31,337 nt of DNA, taken from contig DATMIW010000061.1 of NCBI GenBank assembly GCA_035554115.1, positions 1-31,337 of the forward strand. The letters are read 5' to 3'. The notes beneath the pieces are model-generated. The model was given only the letters and a program-made list of their open reading frames with translations, did no database searches and was not told where the DNA came from. This DNA is from CAXTSE01 sp035554115 (lineage in GTDB: Bacteria > Actinomycetota > Actinomycetes > Actinomycetales > Microbacteriaceae). Position numbers and translations under genes: made by a program. Below, piece after piece: positions 16,365-23,483 of the stretch; position 1 is the stretch's first letter, and every line of letters starts with the position of its first letter.

Positions 16365-16625
16365 ACGCCCAGGTTCGTCGCACCGGGTAAACGGGCGCCG
16401 TCATCTGCGGGGGTGTCACATGAACGACAGGTGCGGTCAGGCACACAGCCCGATACACCTCTCGGGCCATGTTCAAACGCCACAACCTTCAAAGTCACCC
16501 CTTGGTCGGCGTGACGACCGACAAGCCCCCGCCAGCCGGAGTCAGTTCGAGAACTGTCTGGTCGGATTCCGTGAGGACAGGTAGCCCGTCGGGAGCAGCA
16601 TGAAGCGCTCGAGCCAGACGGCAAC
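16365..16625. other. Gene-free stretch between phosphoesterase and toxin-antitoxin genes
   Basis: No coding frame here looks like a protein. Two small hairpins are visible: GCCCGA...TCGGGC at 16448-16467, and GGTCG...CGACC at 16504-16519 with partial outer pairing. They lie downstream of the antitoxin gene on the minus strand and could end its transcript. The stretch should also hold the promoter of the phosphoesterase gene, but no -10 box was convincing. Confidence 0.4.
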
Positions 16626-16982
16626 TCACCGCTCTGGGAGCATGCCTTCCGCTACCAGGAGGCGGTGGATGGATTCCCGGACCAACTCGCTCTGACGCTT
16701 ACCGCTACGCATCTCCAGTAATTTGAAGGCGGCGTAGTCCGCCTCAGATAGCCGTCCTCGAACAGTAGGTGAGGCCCCCTTGGGCTGCTCCCCTAAACGC
16801 GTACGACCTGCTCGCCGCAGAACGGCATCCAGTGCACCCTCGCTGCCGTACTCGTGCGCCATGAGTTTTCGGCCGTGCGTGGCGGCTACCGCGCCAGCGG
16901 AGATATCGGAGCCCTTGGGCATCGGGGTCGAAGGGTCGGTGAGCTGCTCTGCGAGAGCGGCGAAATCCTTGTCAGTTGCCAT
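16626..16982 (-). CDS. Putative antitoxin, ribbon-helix-helix (BrnA-like)
   Basis: This 118-residue protein has a C-terminal segment (RLSEADYAAFKLLEMRSGKR followed by QSELVRESIHRLL) that reads as a ribbon-helix-helix DNA-binding fold. It would bind the upstream palindrome as a dimer and neutralise the toxin encoded before it. The ATG at 16982 lies 11 nt inside the toxin gene and has AGGAGAA upstream. A longer frame to 17057 would lie within the toxin gene. The gene order toxin then antitoxin is that of BrnT-BrnA modules. The N-terminal 70 residues are not recognised and may be the toxin-binding part. Confidence 0.65.
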   Translation of the reverse strand: MATDKDFAALAEQLTDPSTPMPKGSDISAGAVAATHGRKLMAHEYGSEGALDAVLRRAGRTRLGEQPKGASPTVRGRLSEADYAAFKLLEMRSGKRQSELVRESIHRLLVAEGMLPER

Positions 16983-17253
16983 CTGGGTTCTCCTGTCGGT
17001 ACCTTCTGAATTTCGGGCCGAGTTCCATCGCGTGAAACACGAGCGCTTCGCGGCCATCCGGGTAAACGTTCACCAAGACCTCGACCTCCCGCTGGGTCTG
17101 AGCATGCGGATGGCCGATGTAGAGCCACACGTCGCCGTCGTCGAGCTTTTCGCCCTCAAACTTGACTTTGTAGTTGGCGTGGACGATCGCAAACACTTGG
17201 TCGGCACGAGGGACTCCATGCTTGTCGCTCGAGTCTGTCCACCGCGGCGCCAC
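16972..17253 (-). CDS. Putative toxin, BrnT-like
   Basis: This protein of 93 residues has a DKHGVPRADQVFAI segment near the N-terminus, a DVWLYIGHPH strand and a C-terminal ALVFHAMELGPKFRRYR. The layout (KHGV, then an IG strand, then a basic end) recalls BrnT RNase toxins of type II systems, but overall similarity is weak and the catalytic residues cannot be assigned with certainty. Pairing with a ribbon-helix-helix protein and the toxin-first order support the call. The start is GTG at 17253, with no ribosome binding site and a TAGCCT box 6 nt upstream, so the message is probably leaderless. It could alternatively be an unrelated small regulator. Confidence 0.55.
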   Translation of the reverse strand: MAPRWTDSSDKHGVPRADQVFAIVHANYKVKFEGEKLDDGDVWLYIGHPHAQTQREVEVLVNVYPDGREALVFHAMELGPKFRRYRQENPDGN

Positions 17254-17259
17254 TTACAT

Positions 17260-17265
17260 AGGCTA
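17260..17265 (-). promoter_or_regulatory. -10 box of the BrnTA-like operon
   Basis: TAGCCT on the minus strand, 6 nt before the toxin GTG, implies a start site at or next to the start codon. The operator palindrome at 17270-17290 covers the region where the -35 should lie. Confidence 0.55.
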
Positions 17266-17269
17266 ACAT

Positions 17270-17290
17270 GTAGCCGTCTATTACGGCTAC
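17270..17290. promoter_or_regulatory. Operator palindrome of the BrnTA-like operon
   Basis: GTAGCCGT at 17270-17277 and ACGGCTAC at 17283-17290 are perfect 8-bp inverted arms around a 5-bp centre. The site lies directly upstream of the -10 box. It is the expected size and place for autorepression by a ribbon-helix-helix antitoxin. Confidence 0.65.
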
Positions 17291-17363
17291 TTAATGTGTA
17301 GCAAACAGGGGCATCGCGCTGTGAGCTAACAATGGATCTGCTTCTTCGTACCTCCGCACGCAG

Positions 17364-17394
17364 AACGGCCCCGGTCGCAATGACCGAGGCCGTT
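17364..17394 (-). terminator. Terminator-like hairpin downstream of ilvC
   Basis: AACGGCCCCGGTC (17364-17376) and GACCGAGGCCGTT (17382-17394) pair at 12 of 13 positions around a 5-nt loop. This strong GC-rich stem lies 32 bp after the ilvC stop. No T tract follows, as is common in actinobacteria. Confidence 0.7.
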
Positions 17395-17398
17395 CAAT

Positions 17399-17417
17399 GG
17401 TCTCGACAAGCTCGACC
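17399..17417. repeat. Single arm of the palindromic repeat, downstream of ilvC
   Basis: GGTCTCGACAAGCTCGACC is identical to 258-276 in moaCB. Only one arm is seen here; it sits between the ilvC stop and its terminator hairpin. Confidence 0.7.
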
Positions 17418-17425
17418 AGCAAGAT

Positions 17426-18451
17426 CTACCGCGCAGCGGAACCTTCGACGTAGCCCTCGTCCTGCTGCTTCCACGAGAACAGCGCGCGCAGCTCTTTACC
17501 GGTCGCCTCGATCGGGTGGGCGGCACCCTTGGCACGCAACGCCAGGAACTCGGGGGCACCCGCATCCTGGTCATCGATGAAGCGCTTGGCGAAGGCACCC
17601 GACTGGATGTCGCCGAGCACGGCCTTCATGTGCTCTTTCACCGACGGGTCGATCACACGCGGTCCGGAGACGTAGTCGCCGTACTCGGCCGTGTCGGAAA
17701 CCGACCAGCGCTGCTTGGCGATGCCGCCCTCCCACATGAGGTCGACGATGAGCTTGAGCTCATGCAGCACCTCGAAGTACGCGATCTGCGGCTGGTAGCC
17801 GGCCTCGACGAGGGTCTCGAAACCGTACTGAACGAGCTGCGAGGTGCCGCCGCACAGAACAGCTTGCTCGCCGAACAGGTCGGTCTCGGTCTCTTCGGTG
17901 AAGGTGGTCTTGATGACGCCAGCGCGCGTTCCGCCGATGCCCTTCGCGTACGACAGGGCGAGGTCCCAGGCGTGGCCGGATGCGTCACGCTCGACAGCGA
18001 TGATGTCCGGGATGCCGCGCCCGGCAACGAACTCGCGGCGCACGGTGTGGCCAGGAGCCTTCGGGGCGATGAGGATGACGTCAACGCCCTCCGGCGCCTC
18101 GATGTACCCGAAGCGGATGTTGAACCCGTGCGCGAAGGCGAGGGTCTTGCCCGCGGTCAGCTTGTCTTTGATGCTGTCGTTGTAGATCGAACGCTGGTGC
18201 TGGTCGGGGGCCAGGATCATGATGACGTCGGCCCACTCGGCGGCGTCGGCGACACTGAGCACCTCGAAGCCGTCTTCCTGTGCCTTCGCTGCCGACTTCG
18301 AGCCGTCCTTGAGGGCGATCTTGACTTCGACGCCCGAATCACGGAGGTTCTGCGCATGGGCGTGGCCCTGCGAGCCATAGCCGACGATGGCGACCTTCTT
18401 GCTCTGGATCAGGCTGAGGTCGGCGTCTTTGTCATAGAGAAGTTCGGTCAT
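17426..18451 (-). CDS. ilvC: Ketol-acid reductoisomerase (class I)
   Basis: The 341-residue enzyme converts acetolactate or acetohydroxybutyrate to the dihydroxy acid with NADPH and Mg2+ in isoleucine/valine synthesis. The N-terminal Rossmann motif is VGYGSQGHAHAQNL (about 24-37). The middle shows PKAPGHTVRREF, and the C-terminal knotted domain has the metal-binding DLFGEQAVLCGG and EVLHELKLIVDLMWEGG motifs. The length is that of the short class I enzyme. The ATG at 18451 has AAGGA 5 nt upstream. It is last in ilvD-ilvB-ilvN-ilvC, 51 bp after ilvN. Confidence 0.98.
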   Translation of the reverse strand: MTELLYDKDADLSLIQSKKVAIVGYGSQGHAHAQNLRDSGVEVKIALKDGSKSAAKAQEDGFEVLSVADAAEWADVIMILAPDQHQRSIYNDSIKDKLTAGKTLAFAHGFNIRFGYIEAPEGVDVILIAPKAPGHTVRREFVAGRGIPDIIAVERDASGHAWDLALSYAKGIGGTRAGVIKTTFTEETETDLFGEQAVLCGGTSQLVQYGFETLVEAGYQPQIAYFEVLHELKLIVDLMWEGGIAKQRWSVSDTAEYGDYVSGPRVIDPSVKEHMKAVLGDIQSGAFAKRFIDDQDAGAPEFLALRAKGAAHPIEATGKELRALFSWKQQDEGYVEGSAAR

Positions 18452-18502
18452 GGGGTTCCTTTTGTTCCATCGGTGGTCGAGCCGCGAGACCCGGCGTACT
18501 GG

Positions 18503-19012
18503 TTAGTTCTTGAAAACTCGTTCGGTGATGCTTTTGCCGCCGCGCCCGATAGCCAACAGGCCCGACTGCGCGATCTCTTTAATTCCATAGGGTTCGAGCA
18601 CACGCAAGAACGCCTGAACTTTGCCACTGTCACCTGTGACCTCGACGACAAGTGCGTCGATGGCGACATCGACAACCCGTGCCCGGAACAGCGTGACAGC
18701 TTCGAGGATCTGCGAGCGGTTGCCGGCGTCAACCCGCACCTTGATGAGCAGATGCTCGCGCTGCACCGACTGCGTCGGGTCGAGCTCAACAACCTTGATC
18801 ACGTTGATGAGCTTGTTGAGCTGTTTGGTGACCTGTTCCAGGGGAAGCTCGTCGACATCCACCACGACGGTGATGCGCGACAGGCCCTCGATCTCGCTGT
18901 GGCCGACGGCCAGCGACTCGATGTTGAAGCCGCGGCGCGCGAAAAGGCCGGCGACGCGGGTCAGCAGACCGGGTTTGTCTTCGACGAGAAGAGACAGCAC
19001 GTGGTGACTCAT
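18503..19012 (-). CDS. ilvN: Acetolactate synthase small (regulatory) subunit
   Basis: This 169-residue regulatory subunit has an N-terminal ACT domain (VLSLLVEDKPGLLTRVAGLF, then GFNIESLAVG) that binds valine and gives feedback inhibition of IlvB. A C-terminal domain follows (EHLLIKVRVDAGNRSQI; AQSGLLAIGRG). The length is typical of actinobacterial IlvN/IlvH. It starts 4 bp after the ilvB stop, with GGAAGAGGAG upstream, so translation of the two subunits is probably coupled. Confidence 0.97.
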   Translation of the reverse strand: MSHHVLSLLVEDKPGLLTRVAGLFARRGFNIESLAVGHSEIEGLSRITVVVDVDELPLEQVTKQLNKLINVIKVVELDPTQSVQREHLLIKVRVDAGNRSQILEAVTLFRARVVDVAIDALVVEVTGDSGKVQAFLRVLEPYGIKEIAQSGLLAIGRGGKSITERVFKN

Positions 19013-19016
19013 GGCT

Positions 19017-20837
19017 CTACTCCTCTTCCCACTCGGGGGCGTGATCGCGGGCGTACTGCACGGACGAATTACCGACGCCCTGCGGCACCATCGGCCACAC
19101 CATGGCGTCGCGGCTTACGACGAAGTCGATGACCACGGGGCGGTCGTTCGTCTCAATCGCGAGCTTGATCGCGGCATCCACCTCTTCGGGCTTCGTGACC
19201 CGGATGCCGAGGGCACCATATGCCTCAGCCAGCTTCACGAAATCGGGCACCATGCGCGTCTGCTCGGTGGGACTCGTCGACCCGGTGTTGAGGTCGGTGA
19301 AGGAATGGCGTCCGTCGTAGAACAGCGTCTGCCACTGACGCACCATGCCGAGGCTCGAGTTGTTGATGATCGCGACCTTGATCGGGATGTCGTTGATCGT
19401 GCAGGTGGCGAGCTCCTGATTGGTCATCTGGAAGCATCCGTCGCCGTCGATCGCCCACACCAGGCGATCGGGCTGCGCAACCTTCGCGCCCATCGCGGCG
19501 GGCACGGCGTAGCCCATCGTGCCGGCGCCGCCCGAGTTGAGCCAGGCGTGCGGGCGCTCGTATTTGATGAACTGCGCGGCCCACATTTGGTGCTGACCGA
19601 CACCCGCGGCATAGATCGCCTCCGGGCCCGACAGCTCGCCGATGCGCTTGATGATTCCCTGCGGGGCGAGCAGACCGTCGTCAGGGTCATCGACGAATCC
19701 GAGCGGATAGCTGGCGCGCAGCTTCTCAAGGCGCGTCCACCACGCCGCGATGTCTGGCGTATGCGCCGCCGAGGCATCCGCGTAGGCCGCGATCAGGTCG
19801 ATGATCACATCTTTCGCGTCGCCGACGATCGGCACCTCGGCGTGACGGATCTTGCCGATCTCGGCCGGGTCGATATCCACGTGCACGACTTTGGCGTTCG
19901 GAGCGAAATCCGCCACCTTGCCTGTCACGCGGTCGTCAAAGCGCGCACCGAGGGCGACGATCAGGTCGCTCTCCTGCAGCGCGAGTACGGCAGGAACCGT
20001 GCCGTGCATGCCGGGCATGCCCAGGTTCTGCGGGTGCGAATCCGGGAAGGCACCGCGCGCCATGAGGGTGGTCACCACCGGGGCACCCGTCGCCTCGGCG
20101 AGCCGCAGCAGCTCAGCCGCCGCGCCCGAGCGGACTATTCCCCCACCGACGTACAGCACCGGCTGGGCGGCCGCCGCGATCAGCTCAGCTGCCGCGACAA
20201 TCTGCTTGCCGTGCGCCTTGGTGACGGGACGGTATCCGGGCAGGTCGATTTTGGGCGGCCAGATGAACGGCGCCGACTTCTGCTGGGCGTCCTTTGTGAT
20301 ATCCACCAGCACCGGGCCGGGGCGACCCGTCGACGCAATCTGGTACGCAGCGGCGAGAGTCGCCGGCACATCCGCCGGGTCGGTCACGAGGAAGGAATGC
20401 TTCGTGATCGGCATCGTGATTCCCACGATGTCGACCTCCTGGAACGCATCCGTGCCCATCGACGTCGAGAACACCTGGCCCGTGATGGCCAGCAGCGGCA
20501 CCGAGTCCATATAGGCGTCGGCGATAGCTGTCACGAGGTTTGTCGCACCGGGTCCGGATGTCGCAATCGCCACCCCGACACGTCCCGACGACGAGGCGTA
20601 GCCTTCGGCCGCGTGGCCGGCGCCCTGCTCGTGGCGGACGAGGATGTGGCGGATCGCCGTCGACGCCATGAGCTCGTCGTAGAACGGCATGATCGCGCCG
20701 CCCGGAAGACCGAACACGTCGGTGACTCCGAGCTTTTCCAGGGTGGCGAGAATCTGACCCGAGCCGGTGAGGATCGGTGGTTCGGCGCGCGCAGCTGGTG
20801 CCGGAGCGGGTGCGGGTGCCGGGGAATCGGCAGGCAT
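19017..20837 (-). CDS. ilvB: Acetolactate synthase large subunit
   Basis: This 606-residue thiamine diphosphate enzyme condenses pyruvate with pyruvate or 2-oxobutyrate. The catalytic Glu70 lies in LVRHEQGAGHAAEG. FAD-site and substrate-site segments include SGPGATNLVTAIADA. The thiamine diphosphate motif runs from GDGCFQMTNQE (about 461) to NNSSLGMVRQW (about 496). The first 20 residues are an Ala-Pro repeat (APAPAPAPAA) encoded by imperfect short DNA repeats and are unlikely to be folded. AAGGAAG precedes the ATG, 53 bp after ilvD. No leader peptide or attenuator was seen in that gap. Confidence 0.98.
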   Translation of the reverse strand: MPADSPAPAPAPAPAARAEPPILTGSGQILATLEKLGVTDVFGLPGGAIMPFYDELMASTAIRHILVRHEQGAGHAAEGYASSSGRVGVAIATSGPGATNLVTAIADAYMDSVPLLAITGQVFSTSMGTDAFQEVDIVGITMPITKHSFLVTDPADVPATLAAAYQIASTGRPGPVLVDITKDAQQKSAPFIWPPKIDLPGYRPVTKAHGKQIVAAAELIAAAAQPVLYVGGGIVRSGAAAELLRLAEATGAPVVTTLMARGAFPDSHPQNLGMPGMHGTVPAVLALQESDLIVALGARFDDRVTGKVADFAPNAKVVHVDIDPAEIGKIRHAEVPIVGDAKDVIIDLIAAYADASAAHTPDIAAWWTRLEKLRASYPLGFVDDPDDGLLAPQGIIKRIGELSGPEAIYAAGVGQHQMWAAQFIKYERPHAWLNSGGAGTMGYAVPAAMGAKVAQPDRLVWAIDGDGCFQMTNQELATCTINDIPIKVAIINNSSLGMVRQWQTLFYDGRHSFTDLNTGSTSPTEQTRMVPDFVKLAEAYGALGIRVTKPEEVDAAIKLAIETNDRPVVIDFVVSRDAMVWPMVPQGVGNSSVQYARDHAPEWEEE

Positions 20838-20890
20838 GGGCTTCCTTTGCGAGAGAGATGGGTGAAAGGCGCAGACTCTGCGCCGAGCGA

Positions 20891-22606
20891 CTAGCCGGTG
20901 ACCGCGCCCTCCGCAGCGGAGTGCACGAGCTTGGCATATTTCGCGAGAACGCCACGGGTATAGCGCGGAGGGAGAGGAACCCAGCCATCGCGGCGGGATT
21001 CCAGCTCGGCCGCGTCGACAAGTAGGTCAAGCGTCCGGGCTGCGATATCGACCCGTATCAGATCACCATCTCTCACAAATGCGATCGGACCTTCGTCCGC
21101 CGCTTCAGGAGCGATGTGGCCGATGCACAGGCCGGTTGTGCCGCCTGAGAATCTGCCGTCGGTCAACAGTAATACATCCTTACCGAGGCCCGCTCCCTTG
21201 ATGGCGGCCGTGATGGCCAGCATCTCGCGCATACCGGGGCCGCCCTTCGGGCCTTCCCAGCGGATCACGACAACGTCACCGTGTTGGATCTCGCCGTTGG
21301 TGAGGGCGTCCATTGCGGCGCGTTCGCGGTCGAACACGCGCGCGGGACCCTCGAACACCTCGGCGTCGAAGCCCGCAGTCTTGACGACAGCACCCTCGGG
21401 TGCGATCGAGCCGTGCAGGATCGTGAGACCACCCGAGGCGTGGATGGGGTTCTCCAGCGTGCGAAGCACCTCGCCATCCAGCGGCGGGATGTCCATCTCG
21501 GCCAGGTTCTCGGCCAGCGTCTTGCCCGTAACGGTCAGCACATCGCCGTGCATGAGACCCGCGTCGAGCAGCGCCTTCATGAGCACCGGGAGGCCGCCCC
21601 GGCGATCCACGTCGTTCATGACGTACTTGCCGAAGGGCTTGAGGTCGCCGACATGCGGCACCTTCGAGCCGATGCGGTTGAAGTCGTCGAGGGTGAGCTC
21701 AACCTCGGCCTCGTTGGCGATCGCCAGAAGATGCAGCACGATGTTCGTCGAGCCGCCGAGGGCCATACCGACGGCGATGGCGTTCTCGAAAGCTTTCTTG
21801 GTCAGGATCTGGCGGGCCGTGATCCCCTTGTTCAACAGGTTGACGACAGCCTCACCCGAACGATGCGCGTAGTAGTCACGGCGACGGTCGGCGGCAGCGG
21901 GGCTGGCGCTACCCGGCAGGCTGAGTCCGAGAGCCTCGGCCACGCTTGCCATCGTGTTGGCGGTGTACATGCCGCCACAGGCACCCTCGCCCGGGGCAAA
22001 AGCACACTCGATGCGTCGGGCGTCCTCAAGGCTCACGGTGCCGGCCTTGACGCCGCCCACAGCCTCGAAGGAGTCGATGATCGTGATGTCTTTTTCCGTA
22101 CCGTCGCTCAGACGCACCCAGCCCGGCGCGATCGAACCGGCATAGAGAAACACGGATGCGAGGTCGAGTCGCGCGGCAGCCATCAGCATGCCGGGGATCG
22201 ACTTATCGCATCCCGCCAGCAGCACTGAGCCGTCGAGGCGCTCGGCCTGCATTACCGTCTCCACGGAGTCGGCGATGACCTCGCGCGACACGAGCGAGAA
22301 GTGCATGCCCTCGTGGCCCATGGAGATGCCGTCGCTGACGCTCACGGTGCCGAATTGCAGCGGGTATCCGCCGCCGGCGTGAACACCCTCTTTTGCCGCC
22401 TGCGCGAGACGGGCGAGCGACAGATTGCACGGGGTGATCTCGTTCCACGAGCTGGCGATACCGACCTGTGCCTTGTCCCAGTCCGCGTCGCCCATGCCGA
22501 CGGCACGCAACATGCCGCGACTGGTCGTGGCCTCGATGCCGTCAGTGACCGTGCGAGAGCGCGGTTTGTGATCGGGCACGCCTGTAGCAGAGGTTGTTTC
22601 CGGCAT
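20891..22606 (-). CDS. ilvD: Dihydroxy-acid dehydratase
   Basis: The 571-residue enzyme dehydrates dihydroxy acids to 2-oxo acids in valine/isoleucine synthesis. The three cysteines expected to bind the Fe-S cluster are visible: Cys60 (NEITPCNLSL), Cys133 (AGCDKSIPGM) and Cys210 (GEGACGGMYTANTM). All three being present suggests the [2Fe-2S] type. The C-terminal region has the family segment DGRFSGGTTGLCIGHIAPEA. The ATG at 22606 lacks a ribosome binding site and has TACCCT 6 nt upstream. It heads the ilv operon. Confidence 0.97.
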   Translation of the reverse strand: MPETTSATGVPDHKPRSRTVTDGIEATTSRGMLRAVGMGDADWDKAQVGIASSWNEITPCNLSLARLAQAAKEGVHAGGGYPLQFGTVSVSDGISMGHEGMHFSLVSREVIADSVETVMQAERLDGSVLLAGCDKSIPGMLMAAARLDLASVFLYAGSIAPGWVRLSDGTEKDITIIDSFEAVGGVKAGTVSLEDARRIECAFAPGEGACGGMYTANTMASVAEALGLSLPGSASPAAADRRRDYYAHRSGEAVVNLLNKGITARQILTKKAFENAIAVGMALGGSTNIVLHLLAIANEAEVELTLDDFNRIGSKVPHVGDLKPFGKYVMNDVDRRGGLPVLMKALLDAGLMHGDVLTVTGKTLAENLAEMDIPPLDGEVLRTLENPIHASGGLTILHGSIAPEGAVVKTAGFDAEVFEGPARVFDRERAAMDALTNGEIQHGDVVVIRWEGPKGGPGMREMLAITAAIKGAGLGKDVLLLTDGRFSGGTTGLCIGHIAPEAADEGPIAFVRDGDLIRVDIAARTLDLLVDAAELESRRDGWVPLPPRYTRGVLAKYAKLVHSAAEGAVTG

Positions 22607-22612
22607 ATGTCG

Positions 22613-22618
22613 AGGGTA
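22613..22618 (-). promoter_or_regulatory. Candidate -10 box of the ilvD operon
   Basis: TACCCT on the minus strand lies 6 nt before the ilvD ATG, with no ribosome binding site between, so the transcript would be leaderless. No -35 was identified. Confidence 0.4.
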
Positions 22619-22639
22619 CCGCGCCGGGCCGTGCTCGTT

Positions 22640-22698
22640 GGTCGAGCTCGGCGAGACGGATCTCGACAGGCTCGATCACCGGAGCAGCTCGATCACCG
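22640..22698. repeat. Degenerate palindromic repeat and 11-bp direct repeat between otsB and ilvD
   Basis: GGTCGAGCTCGGCGAGAC (22640-22657) is loosely inverted relative to GATCTCGACAGGCTCGATC (22659-22677). Both resemble the arms at 228-276. Overlapping this, CTCGATCACCG occurs at 22671-22681 and again at 22688-22698, 17 bp apart. The second copy covers the otsB stop codon. Confidence 0.55.
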
Positions 22699-23478
22699 AA
22701 ATACGGCGGCGCGGAAGCTTGCGAGCTCGGCGAGCACTTCGGCGACCTGCTCCGGACCGGCGACCCGGAAGTCCGCCTCGGTTACGCCGTCACCGCTTTT
22801 CACGCCGAGGTCCTGGGGCATCAAAGCCGCGAATGCATCCTCGTCGGTCACATCGTCACCCGCGTAGAAGACGGCGTCGGCGGCGACATAGCGACGCAGA
22901 TGCTCGACGGCCTCACCCTTCGTCGTGGAACGCACCGAGAACTCCAAAACGTTCTTGCCGTGCCGCACGGTGAGATTCTCCAACTCGGCCTGCGTCTCGC
23001 TCAGGGCGACGAGGTGAGCCAGGCGAGAGTTCTCGTCGGTCGCAAGCCGAGTGTGCAAAGCAAATCCGGCCGGCTTCGTCTCCAACCACACATCGTCGAT
23101 GGAGTCGGCGACCTCGCCGAGGATCTCGCCCAGAACATCCACCTGTTCGAGTTCGGCCGTGTCGAGACCGATCCGGTCCTTGGGATCATCGAGGCGGATC
23201 TCGATGCCGTGGGATCCGACGAGCAGCGTCGTGTCGGGAAGGTCGGCAACCTCAATAAGGCTTCTGAGGGCGCGACCGCTGATAAGGGCGACGCGGGTGT
23301 CGGGCAGTGCGAGAAGCCGCAGCACGGCATCCCGAGCCTCGGGCAGGGCACGGGCCGCTTCGGGGGAATCGACCTCCGGCGCGAGAGTGCCATCGAAATC
23401 GAGGGCCACCAGCAGTCGCGGCGTGCGAGCGAGTTCGTGCAAGGCTCCCGTCAACGCGAGAGAAAGGGCTGCTGTCAC
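22693..23478 (-). CDS. otsB: Trehalose-6-phosphate phosphatase
   Basis: This 261-residue HAD-family phosphatase removes phosphate from trehalose 6-phosphate. The nucleophile and acid/base are Asp27 and Asp29 in ALDFDGTLAP. The second motif is ISGR, and the Mg2+-binding motif is GDDVTDEDAF (Asp208, Asp209, Asp212). The start is taken as GTG at 23478, with AAGGA 8 nt or so upstream inside the end of otsA and only 5 bp after the otsA stop. An upstream start at 23526 would overlap otsA by 43 bp. It is second in the otsA-otsB operon. The stop codon lies inside a short direct repeat. Confidence 0.94.
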   Translation of the reverse strand: MTAALSLALTGALHELARTPRLLVALDFDGTLAPEVDSPEAARALPEARDAVLRLLALPDTRVALISGRALRSLIEVADLPDTTLLVGSHGIEIRLDDPKDRIGLDTAELEQVDVLGEILGEVADSIDDVWLETKPAGFALHTRLATDENSRLAHLVALSETQAELENLTVRHGKNVLEFSVRSTTKGEAVEHLRRYVAADAVFYAGDDVTDEDAFAALMPQDLGVKSGDGVTEADFRVAGPEQVAEVLAELASFRAAVFR

Positions 23479-23483
23479 GGCGC

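Noticed and set aside
20785..20830. Short tandem repeat at the start of ilvB as a phase-variation tract
   Set aside because: The repeat encodes an Ala-Pro run and its unit is a multiple of three, so slippage would not shift the frame; it is too imperfect to be hypermutable.
17516..20894. 538- and 627-residue plus-strand frames opposite ilvC, ilvN and ilvB
   Set aside because: They are shadows of strongly conserved ilv genes; composition is unlike real proteins of this genome.
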